Source of the DNA: Bacillota bacterium
Lineage (GTDB): Bacteria > Bacillota > Clostridia > Acetivibrionales > DSM-1351
Direction of reading: 5' to 3'
NCBI GenBank assembly: GCA_023436515.1
Contig: JAEZIV010000130.1
Location: forward strand, 1 to 5,790
Length of the DNA stretch: 5,790 nucleotides
Shown in pieces: positions 1 through 5,195 of the stretch (positions are counted from its first letter, which is position 1; every line of letters starts with the position of its first letter). Made by a program: the position numbers and the translations under genes. The notes under the pieces are model-generated. The model did not search any database and had not been told where the DNA came from. It was given only the letters and a program-made list of their open reading frames with translations.

Positions 1-1109
1 GTTCCGGGGCCTGTTATATCAGCGTCATAGCCATACCCGTTTACATGGCCTGCCCCTGCGGTAAGATTGCCATTGCTGTCAGGCATATAGCCTTCATTGA
101 AGGCCATTGCAAAGGTTTGAACATACTCATTCAGCTTCATCTGATAATAGGGTATTCCCCTATATATAGGGCTTTGAGTTACACCGTCGGTACCAATGGC
201 ACCGTCCTTTCCGTCCCTAACATCCAGAAGTCCCTTTAACTCACCGCCGGTAATATTTATTGAATTACCGTCTTCCCATTTAACCTGATATAGATTTCCG
301 GCATCCTCTTCATTTAGCTTTGTCTGCCTTTGTTCCAGCTTTAGTTTACTTAGACTGAAGTGATCCACCAAAGACTTACCACCTACAGTAATCTGAAAAT
401 GGATATCATCTGTTCCGTTAGGAAGCTTCCCATAGGATACCTCGGTAGCCTGAATGTTTATCATCTTTGATAGCTTGTCTACCAGCAGGGTCCGGGAGTC
501 ACGAAGATCATTGGCAGACTGCCCCTGTATCTCAAAATTATAAATCTGCTTATTCAACTGTTGAATCTGCCCAGCTAAGGAATTGACTTGATCCACAGTA
601 ATTCTGACCATATCATTAATGTCTTCCTGAAGCTTCTCAAAGTGCGTGGCCGTGTTATTAAAATAATTTGCCATTGTAAAGCCCTTTTCACGTACCAGTG
701 CACGTACAGATGGGCTTGACGGATCCTTTGCCAGTTCCTGATAAGCATTGAAAAACTCGTTCATAATGGTTACGAAACCACTAGAAGAAGGCTCATTGAA
801 GGTTGCCTCTATTTCAGACAGAAGCTCTGCCTTTTTGCTCCACTCACCGCTTGCTATGTTTTCACTCCAAAACTTGAAGTCCAGATACTCATCCCTGATG
901 CGCTCCACACTTGTGACTTCCGAGCCTGTTCCAATCATTCCGGTGCCATCCAGTACCGAGAGTGGTCTGGAGGCATTCTGAACAGCCTGTTGCCTGGAAT
1001 ATCCCGGTGTAGTGGCATTGGTAATATTATGGCTGACAATATCAAGATTTTTTTGTGCAGTATATAGTCCGCTGAGTGCGATGTTAAATCCGAAAAAGCT
1101 CTGTCTCAT
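1..1109 (-). CDS. flgK: Flagellar hook-associated protein FlgK (HAP1), second copy, 3' end outside the window
   Basis: FlgK forms the first junction layer between flagellar hook and filament; it is exported through the flagellar type III apparatus. About 369 residues are visible; the frame is open at base 1, so the C-terminal half lies outside. The N-terminus is canonical: MRQSFFGFNIALSGL, then the rod/hook signature with SHNITNATTPGYSRQQ at residues 26-41. The FlgK D1 helices follow (FFNAYQELAKDP, VRALVREKG, GQSANDLRDSRTLLVDKLS), then GELKGLLDVRDG and IPYYQMKLNEYVQTFAMAFNEG, which is the usual direct passage from the beta segment to the next D1 helix. No extra domain sits at that point, unlike in the upstream paralogue. 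The ATG at 1107-1109 has a ribosome binding site at 1115-1120. It begins 88 bp after the stop of the longer flgK and is probably cotranscribed with it. FlgK identity is firm; which copy is the main junction protein is unknown. Confidence 0.93.
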   Translation of the reverse strand, partial: MRQSFFGFNIALSGLYTAQKNLDIVSHNITNATTPGYSRQQAVQNASRPLSVLDGTGMIGTGSEVTSVERIRDEYLDFKFWSENIASGEWSKKAELLSEIEATFNEPSSSGFVTIMNEFFNAYQELAKDPSSPSVRALVREKGFTMANYFNNTATHFEKLQEDINDMVRITVDQVNSLAGQIQQLNKQIYNFEIQGQSANDLRDSRTLLVDKLSKMINIQATEVSYGKLPNGTDDIHFQITVGGKSLVDHFSLSKLKLEQRQTKLNEEDAGNLYQVKWEDGNSINITGGELKGLLDVRDGKDGAIGTDGVTQSPIYRGIPYYQMKLNEYVQTFAMAFNEGYMPDSNGNLTAGAGHVNGYGYDADITGPG

Positions 1110-1114
1110 AATAT

Positions 1115-1120
1115 CTCACC
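1115..1120 (-). promoter_or_regulatory. Ribosome binding site of the second flgK
   Basis: The minus strand reads AGGTGAG, 5 bases before the ATG at 1107-1109. This fixes the start of the left-edge flgK. I see no SigD-type promoter in the 88-bp gap 1110-1197. Confidence 0.75.
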
Positions 1121-1197
1121 TATTCTTTATCATAAATAAAACTGATTTTTCTTATATATTTGCTGCCATATAGAGATCAGTAAACTGCTTGCTAACC

Positions 1198-3351
1198 CTA
1201 TCTTCCTACCTTGCCCATAGCCATAATTACATTTTCAACCATGGAATCAATAACGTTAAGCACCCTGGAGGAAGCATCATACGCAAATTTGAACTTCATC
1301 ATGTTGGACATCTCTTCATCCATGGATACGCCGGAAATAGCTGTTCTATGGTTATCCGCAGACTGAACCAGCGTAAGCTGGCTTTCGGTTACCTTTGCCG
1401 CTTCATTCCCGCCATTGCCTATGTCAAGAATCAACGCTCTGTAATACTCATCAATGGTAACATCCCCAGCACGGTCCTCCATGAGGTCGGTATCTCTCAG
1501 ATTTGCAATTTTTAAGGCGATGGAGTTATCTCCTCTGGCAGTGGTTGCGGATGCAGTAATATAATTAAGACCTTTGTCGCTTAACAGAGAATCACTTAAC
1601 CTGAGATTTCCCATTTGCATAGGGTACTTATCATCTATAGGTGCAAAGAAATCTACTCCCGGCTGCCCATCAAGTGTATAACCGGACTTTTGGAGATAGT
1701 TAATTTCTCTTGCCATAGCGTTTAACATAGCATTCAGCTTGATCTTTACATCGGATACAATAATGCTGGACCCGGGTATATTGCCCATAGCCGCATTTAT
1801 TGCTCTCCTGGTATCGGAGTTTATTTCTGTATATAGCTTATTGAAATCCTCATCAACAGAGCCCATTTCAAGGACGCTGCCGCCAGTCCCGTTGACTATA
1901 GTGCTCCATCCGATCTCAGTAGCATTTTCCCCCTGATTAAAGTAGTCCCTGTCGGTAATAACAGAGGTTCTGATACCAAGAGACTTCAAATCATTGATAT
2001 ATAGTGCCGCATCTCCTGGTGTGACACTGGTTCCAGTATCTCCGTTAATACTCTTATTTGACATAATATATAGTACCTTTGCAGCATCTTCCCTGAAGCC
2101 ATCGGAATTCTGTATACCATTTAATGTCGAAAGCAATCCCCCCAGCCCTGCTGCCGCATCTGTTGACTCGGTCAAAAACAGGCTTAAGTCCGGATCGGTA
2201 ATAAAGCTGTCAATATTGTCCTTGGTATAAACATTTCCGCCGAAGACAGTCGAAGTATTTTCTCCCATGGACACAAATCTTATATTAAAATCAGTCCCCG
2301 ACTTTTTCAGTTCACTGACGTAATTGGCTATTGTTGACTGAAGATTTGAAAGGTATTCCTGGGGATTTGCCCCTCCTGAACCTAGAGAAGTGTCTATTGC
2401 GAAGGTAATATCCACCTTTTCCTTTGGATTACCGTTTGCGTAGCTACCTTTTATACCCGGAATATTTTCACCTGAAGGGGTTTTATCTCCTCTTCCTTCC
2501 ATCAAGCCCTTCAAAATACCGCTCTTTATGTTAATCTCAGTTTCAGTTCCCTCCAGCATGGGATAATAGTATTGCCCGTTTTCAACTGTATCCTTTACAT
2601 ACAGGTTTCTGGAGGTGCCTTTCTGAACTAAATAATAGCCTCCAAGGGTAACATCCACCTGTCCATCCTGCATTTCAAGGGCCTCAGCATTACAGAGCTT
2701 GGAGAGCCTGTCCAGCAAAAGATTGCGCTGATCTCTGAAATCGTTGGCACTGTCACCGTTGATTTCCTGACCTGCAATTTTATAATTAAGGTCGGCAATT
2801 TGAGCTGTAATACCATTTAATTCATCAATACGAACCCGTATTTCCGAATTAAGGTCATTCTGAAGCTTGTCCAACTGCTGGCCTATATGATTGAAATGAT
2901 AAACTAGAGCCTGTCCCCTTTGTCTAACAAGAGCTCTTGTTGTTAAGCTCTCAGGGTTTTTTGACAACTCCTGCCAGGAGTCCCAGAACTGATTCATAAC
3001 CTGCTGGAGTCCCTCTTCCATGGGGTCATTCAGGATTGCCTCCACATCCCCAAAGGCCTTACTCCTGGTTTCCCAATAGCCCAGAGAGGTATTTTCCCTC
3101 CTGTAGATATTATCAAGGAAGGTATGTCTTATCTGTCTGGTTTCCTGAACATCGGCACCCAAACCGTACTGAAATATTCTGTTATTCTTACCGAATTCAT
3201 TTATATATGGACTGGATTCAATCATTAGCTGCTGGCGTACAAACCCTGTTGTATTAACATTTGCTAAATTGTGACCTGTAACAGCCAATCCTCTTTCACT
3301 GATTGTCAGCCCTGACCGTGCAATCTGGTAACTTGAAAAACCTACAGCCAT
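1198..3351 (-). CDS. flgK: Flagellar hook-associated protein FlgK with an inserted von Willebrand A-like domain
   Basis: This 717-residue protein is FlgK at both ends. The N-terminal rod/hook signature is at residues 13-41 (SGLTISERGLAV, HNLANVNTTGFVRQQ). D1 helices cover roughly 80-215 (QFWDSWQELSKNPE, TRALVRQRGQALV, SANDFRDQRNLLLDRLSKL). GILKGLMEGRGD is at 278-289. KLNAMLNAMAREIN at 538-551 leads into SGYTLDGQPGVDFF, and the C-terminal domain 631-710 includes ISGVSMDEEMSNMM and the terminal coiled-coil helix. FlgK is usually about 500-550 residues; the excess is a vWA-like domain at about 311-512. The ATG at 3351 is chosen because AGGGGG lies 7 bases upstream; an in-frame TTG at 3372 would place that Shine-Dalgarno site inside the coding region. 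It follows flgN by 44 bp, which fits chaperone-client pairing. FlgK identity is firm; the role of the insertion is unknown, possibly a surface-exposed adhesive or structural module. Confidence 0.92.
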   Translation of the reverse strand: MAVGFSSYQIARSGLTISERGLAVTGHNLANVNTTGFVRQQLMIESSPYINEFGKNNRIFQYGLGADVQETRQIRHTFLDNIYRRENTSLGYWETRSKAFGDVEAILNDPMEEGLQQVMNQFWDSWQELSKNPESLTTRALVRQRGQALVYHFNHIGQQLDKLQNDLNSEIRVRIDELNGITAQIADLNYKIAGQEINGDSANDFRDQRNLLLDRLSKLCNAEALEMQDGQVDVTLGGYYLVQKGTSRNLYVKDTVENGQYYYPMLEGTETEINIKSGILKGLMEGRGDKTPSGENIPGIKGSYANGNPKEKVDITFAIDTSLGSGGANPQEYLSNLQSTIANYVSELKKSGTDFNIRFVSMGENTSTVFGGNVYTKDNIDSFITDPDLSLFLTESTDAAAGLGGLLSTLNGIQNSDGFREDAAKVLYIMSNKSINGDTGTSVTPGDAALYINDLKSLGIRTSVITDRDYFNQGENATEIGWSTIVNGTGGSVLEMGSVDEDFNKLYTEINSDTRRAINAAMGNIPGSSIIVSDVKIKLNAMLNAMAREINYLQKSGYTLDGQPGVDFFAPIDDKYPMQMGNLRLSDSLLSDKGLNYITASATTARGDNSIALKIANLRDTDLMEDRAGDVTIDEYYRALILDIGNGGNEAAKVTESQLTLVQSADNHRTAISGVSMDEEMSNMMKFKFAYDASSRVLNVIDSMVENVIMAMGKVGR
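1816..2421 (-). other. vWA-like domain inside FlgK (residues about 311-512), degenerate MIDAS
   Basis: The segment opens with KVDITFAIDTSLGSGG (residues 312-327), the hydrophobic beta strand ending in Asp-x-Ser that starts a von Willebrand A fold. Further matches in order are: YLSNLQSTIANYVSELKKSG (333-352) as helix 1; FNIRFVSMGE (355-364) as the second strand; STDAAAGLGGLLSTL (396-410), like the second metal-site loop and its helix; AAKVLYIMSN (423-432), the strand that normally ends in Thr-Asp-Gly; and YINDLKSLGIRTSVI (451-465), the typical helix-strand pair. The metal-ion-dependent adhesion site is incomplete: DTSLG replaces Asp-x-Ser-x-Ser, and the third-loop Asp is Asn or Ser. Thr397 in STD may fill the second-loop position. 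The assignment rests on motif order read by eye; domain edges are approximate. Confidence 0.82.
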
Positions 3352-3358
3352 GCGCTGT

Positions 3359-3364
3359 CCCCCT
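3359..3364 (-). promoter_or_regulatory. Ribosome binding site deciding the long flgK start
   Basis: AGGGGG on the minus strand, 7 bases before the ATG at 3349-3351. It lies downstream of the alternative in-frame TTG at 3372, so the longer start would make it coding. This supports the ATG. Confidence 0.8.
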
Positions 3365-3395
3365 AACACCAACTCTGTAAAGAATACCAGCTCTT

Positions 3396-3896
3396 CTATA
3401 GCTTCACATCAAAAAGGTTTCTTTTCTTTGTATCTCCCGAATGGCCGGTGTTTCCATAATTGTTTGTGATCGAATCTATACTTGTCATCATATTTATTGA
3501 AAAGTCAATGTATTCCAAAGAATTCTTAATAAGCTTTGAGTTAAGCTCATTATTGTCCTTGAGTGCATTAATGTTTTTTAGCATTCTATTTCGGCAGTTT
3601 TCCAACTGGTCAGCCTCCTGGTCCCCCAGCTGGGTGGCAAGCCAGGAGATTGTCACTTCCTCCGGCTTTTGTCCAAGTAGACTGCATAACTGTCCTACTA
3701 TTTTTTCTCTTTCATCCTCCAACCTGGATATCTTAATAATAAGCGACTGCTCAATCTTTACTATGTTTTCAAGCTCATTAACCTTGCCGCCAATAATTAA
3801 CTCCTTTTTATTATTGGATATTTTGTAGAGTGTGTCGTATATGTCGTTTTCCTGATTTAATATATGGATCAACGATTTTACTAACTCTGCTTCCAT
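3396..3896 (-). CDS. flgN: FlgN-family flagellar export chaperone
   Basis: FlgN is a small cytoplasmic helical protein that binds FlgK and FlgL and targets them to the flagellar export gate. This 166-residue product is almost entirely predicted helix rich in Glu, Lys, Asn and Leu. It has the usual layout: an N-terminal helix (LIHILNQENDIYDTLYKIS, residues 8-26), a second helix with VNELENIVKIEQSLI (39-53), then ISRLEDEREKIVGQLCSLLG (56-75), and a long C-terminal helix around 100-145 that in FlgN binds the client. The tail carries NNYGNTG and ends in NLFDVKL, as in many clostridial FlgN proteins. Start: ATG at 3894-3896 with GGGGGTG 5 bases upstream. Position between flgM and flgK supports the call (Bacillus YvyG occupies the same place). 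Sequence identity in this family is low, so assignment rests on length, composition, tail and context. Confidence 0.85.
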   Translation of the reverse strand: MEAELVKSLIHILNQENDIYDTLYKISNNKKELIIGGKVNELENIVKIEQSLIIKISRLEDEREKIVGQLCSLLGQKPEEVTISWLATQLGDQEADQLENCRNRMLKNINALKDNNELNSKLIKNSLEYIDFSINMMTSIDSITNNYGNTGHSGDTKKRNLFDVKL

Positions 3897-3901
3897 TTAT
3901 A

Positions 3902-3908
3902 CACCCCC
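3902..3908 (-). promoter_or_regulatory. Ribosome binding site of flgN
   Basis: The minus strand reads GGGGGTG 5 bases before the flgN ATG. The 135-bp gap 3897-4031 between flgM and flgN otherwise shows no promoter, terminator or credible gene to me; flgN is probably translated from the flgM transcript. Confidence 0.65.
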
Positions 3909-4031
3909 GAACATTCGATGCATTCTCATAGGCTAAATTGGCTTAACTCAATCCCTTTATCATTTCACTGTGCCATAACCGGAATCTTTGTTATTCGTTC
4001 TGCCATCTAATTCTTTTCTTTATCAGTGGCC

Positions 4032-4319
4032 TTAAGCTTTTTTGTCTATTAGGCTTTTTCCAAGCTTTTCAACTATCTCATTTCCGCTTACGTTATAGTT
4101 TCCTGATCTGTACGCTTCCGCGAATTGGTCTACCTTGTTCTGCCTTACGTCAGGTACATCCCTCAAGGCTTTAGTTACCGTCTGGTAATCCATAGCGCTG
4201 CTGGATATGGACACAACATCCTTCTTTGCAGAAACAGTACCGGTTTTATCTATCTTACCGACGGGCTTCTTGGAGTCATAGACCTTTGAAACATTAAACA
4301 TATCACCTGTTATTTTCAT
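4032..4319 (-). CDS. flgM: Anti-sigma-28 (SigD) factor FlgM
   Basis: FlgM binds and inhibits the flagellar sigma factor SigD/FliA in the cytoplasm until the hook-basal body is complete. In enteric bacteria relief comes from FlgM export through the hook; how this works in clostridia is less clear. The 95-residue product has the family layout: a short, probably disordered N-terminus (MKITGDMFNVSKV), DVVSISSSAMDYQTVTKAL at 34-52 matching the SSxA region, then PDVRQNKVDQFAEAYRSGNY at 56-75 and VSGNEIVEKLGKSL at 77-90, which correspond to the SigD-binding helices. The start is the ATG at 4317-4319 with AGGTG upstream. An in-frame TTG at 4379 is rejected because it lies in the SigD promoter, upstream of the expected transcript start. 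Length (Bacillus FlgM is about 88 residues) and neighbours agree. The gene appears to be under the control of the factor it inhibits. Confidence 0.92.
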   Translation of the reverse strand: MKITGDMFNVSKVYDSKKPVGKIDKTGTVSAKKDVVSISSSAMDYQTVTKALRDVPDVRQNKVDQFAEAYRSGNYNVSGNEIVEKLGKSLIDKKA

Positions 4320-4324
4320 TAAAA

Positions 4325-4329
4325 CACCT
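4325..4329 (-). promoter_or_regulatory. Ribosome binding site of flgM
   Basis: The minus strand reads AAAGTAGGTG, with AGGTG 5 bases before the ATG at 4317-4319. It supports the short FlgM start. Confidence 0.75.
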
Positions 4330-4369
4330 ACTTTCTGATTGGAAATACAAAAACTAATCACTATATTTA

Positions 4370-4396
4370 TTATCGTCAAATAAATAAATATATTTA
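4370..4396 (-). promoter_or_regulatory. SigD (sigma-28) promoter of flgM
   Basis: On the minus strand TAAA (4396-4393) is followed by exactly 15 bases and then GACGATAA (4377-4370). The established sigma-28 consensus is TAAA-N15-GCCGATAA, so only one base of the -10 box differs. Transcription would start near 4363, leaving about 44 bases of leader to the flgM ATG. The likely transcript covers flgM, flgN and both flgK genes. FlgM would thus be made from a promoter that depends on the sigma factor it inhibits, a known feedback arrangement. Read-through from comF-yvyF may add to expression. Confidence 0.82.
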
Positions 4397-4404
4397 GTAT
4401 TCTT

Positions 4405-4410
4405 TATAAT
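4405..4410 (+). promoter_or_regulatory. Possible plus-strand -10 box (TATAAT)
   Basis: A perfect TATAAT lies on the plus strand 31 bases before the first stem of the structured region. Initiation would be near 4417. No convincing -35 box stands 16-18 bases upstream, where the sequence is A/T-rich, and there is no extended -10 TG. In such A/T-rich DNA a TATAAT can occur by chance, so this is only a suggestion for the source of the candidate RNA. Confidence 0.35.
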
Positions 4411-4440
4411 TAAAACAGAAAAAGCTTAAAAGCATAAAAT

Positions 4441-4705
4441 ATCCCGGTTTCATGGGTGAAGATCCGGGAAATAAATGTGGGATTGCTGATACCTACAATT
4501 TTGAAAAATAACTATAAAGTAATGTCCGACGACGGATGCAACGAATAATTGTTATAGCAGCTAGTCTCATAAGCTAAATATATATTCTGGGGTGACCAGC
4601 TCAAAGGGTGGCATACAGAGCTGATATATCATAAAGGCTTAAGAAAAGGCAGATCCCGCGCCGTTTTCAACAATTTATGTTTCACAGCTTGGTTGTTCTG
4701 CCTTT
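4441..4705 (+). ncRNA. Candidate structured non-coding RNA between yvyF and flgM
   Basis: No reading frame of credible length covers this stretch, yet it folds into ordered stems. Hairpin 1 pairs TCCCGG (4442-4447) with CCGGGA (4464-4469), with TTTCA/TGAAG inside around a TGGG loop. A long stem pairs TGGGATT (4478-4484) and GCTG (4485-4488) with CAGC (4558-4561) and AGTCTCA (4563-4569). Inside it CTATAA (4512-4517) pairs with TTATAG (4552-4557), and GTCCG (4524-4528) with CGGAT (4533-4537) around ACGA. Next to it TAAGC (4570-4574) pairs with GCTTA (4637-4641), enclosing ATATAT (4580-4585)/ATATAT (4624-4629) and AGCTC (4598-4602)/GAGCT (4618-4622). A last stem is AAAGGCAGA/TCTGCCTTT. Several pairs are G.U on the plus strand and become C/A mismatches on the minus strand, favouring a plus-strand RNA. 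Family unknown to me; the raiA motif, which I recall as linked to comF-region loci in Firmicutes, is one candidate to test. Ends are approximate. Confidence 0.5.
4645..4705. repeat. 9-bp inverted repeat, closing stem or terminator after yvyF
   Basis: AAAGGCAGA (4645-4653) and TCTGCCTTT (4697-4705) are perfect inverted copies 43 bases apart, starting 6 bases beyond the yvyF stop codon. A shorter inner pairing, AACAA (4669-4673) with TTGTT (4693-4697), overlaps the stem by one base. On the minus strand the second arm runs into TTTTCTT, so it could be a weak terminator for comF-yvyF, though the loop is long. On the plus strand it would be the 3' stem of the candidate RNA, followed by TTTAAATA, a poor terminator tail. 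Confidence 0.5.
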
Positions 4706-4710
4706 AAATA

Positions 4711-5133
4711 CTACTTAAGATCCTTATTAAGATATCTCATTCCAACGCCGCCGGTCTTTTTATGTTCAGGCTCGTCAACCTTAGGCTTCGGTTTCGCAAT
4801 AGTACCTGAAATATCGTTGTGGAGCTGGCTTTGACACTCATTGCAAAATCTGCCTGTCTTAATTGATTTACCGCACTTTTCGCATTCAAGAATAATATTT
4901 GCACCCTCGGTTATTTCAAGACGCCCATCTTTTAAAAACATCTTAATTTTCTCAACGCTGACATTACACTCCATTGCCACTTGAGACAATGTGGCTCCGG
5001 GATTATCATAAAGGAATTCCTTAATTCTTTTAAAGATTTCTTCATCTGCATTTTTACAATCAATACAGATTGGTGGTCCGCCTATATAATTGTACATTCT
5101 CCCGCATCTTCTACAATTTCTTAAATCCGGCAT
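4711..5133 (-). CDS. yvyF: YvyF-like flagellar operon protein (TIGR03826 type), two zinc ribbons and a helix-turn-helix-like middle
   Basis: This 140-residue protein matches the YvyF family found between comF and flgM in Firmicutes; its molecular role is not established. An N-terminal zinc ribbon has Cys7-x2-Cys10 and Cys23-x2-Cys26. Residues 31-75 look like a winged or helix-turn-helix segment (EEIFKRIKEFLYDNPG, LSQVAMECNVSVEKIKMFL, then GRLEIT). A second zinc ribbon has Cys84-x2-Cys87 and Cys97-x2-Cys100. The tail is charged and probably flexible (AKPKPKVDEPEHKK). The layout suggests nucleic-acid binding or a regulatory protein-protein role in flagellar gene expression, which is inference. 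Start: ATG at 5131-5133 with AGGGGGAG 6 bases upstream. It begins 62 bp after the comF stop, so the two are probably cotranscribed. A 391-bp gap and a SigD promoter separate it from flgM. Confidence 0.88.
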   Translation of the reverse strand: MPDLRNCRRCGRMYNYIGGPPICIDCKNADEEIFKRIKEFLYDNPGATLSQVAMECNVSVEKIKMFLKDGRLEITEGANIILECEKCGKSIKTGRFCNECQSQLHNDISGTIAKPKPKVDEPEHKKTGGVGMRYLNKDLK

Positions 5134-5139
5134 ATATTT

Positions 5140-5147
5140 CTCCCCCT
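5140..5147 (-). promoter_or_regulatory. Ribosome binding site of yvyF
   Basis: The minus strand reads AGGGGGAG, 6 bases before the yvyF ATG, a strong match to the Firmicute Shine-Dalgarno sequence. The 62-bp gap 5134-5195 holds nothing else I can support. Confidence 0.8.
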
Positions 5148-5195
5148 ATAACATTGTAATCAGTCTATATTTTTACATATTAAAGCCCATTTTCG

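Noticed and set aside
172..246. Collagen-like Gly-x-y run in the second FlgK (RDGKDGAIGTDG)
   Set aside because: Only three or four triplets; more likely a flexible loop than a collagen-like repeat.
1189..1515. 108-codon plus-strand frame opposite flgK, and other plus-strand frames at 45, 748, 1739, 1994, 3036, 3460 and 5508
   Set aside because: All lie opposite strong family-matched genes, lack convincing ribosome binding sites and resemble no protein I know; they are shadows of the minus-strand genes.
157..2080. Recurring TATATAG strings on the plus strand within the flgK genes
   Set aside because: They mostly encode Leu-Tyr or Tyr-Ile/Tyr pairs on the minus strand through A/T-rich codon use, with no fixed spacing, so no repeat element is implied.
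2628..2816. 62-codon minus-strand frame inside flgK
   Set aside because: It is an out-of-frame shadow within the well-conserved D1 region of FlgK.
3965..4006. 13-residue minus-strand frame between flgM and flgN
   Set aside because: Too short, no good ribosome binding site, no recognised leader-peptide feature.
4320..4379. Extended FlgM start (TTG at 4379, 20 extra residues)
   Set aside because: The TTG overlaps the SigD -10/spacer and lies upstream of the predicted transcript start; the extra residues are not FlgM-like.
4442..4469. Hairpin as an intrinsic terminator on the minus strand
   Set aside because: The arm is followed by TATTTTATGC rather than a steady T run, and the inner pairs mismatch on that strand; weak support only.
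4441..4705. Cyclic-di-GMP riboswitch controlling flagellar genes
   Set aside because: I looked for the conserved GEMM-type core on both strands and did not find it; the region also lies upstream of the flgM promoter rather than within its leader.
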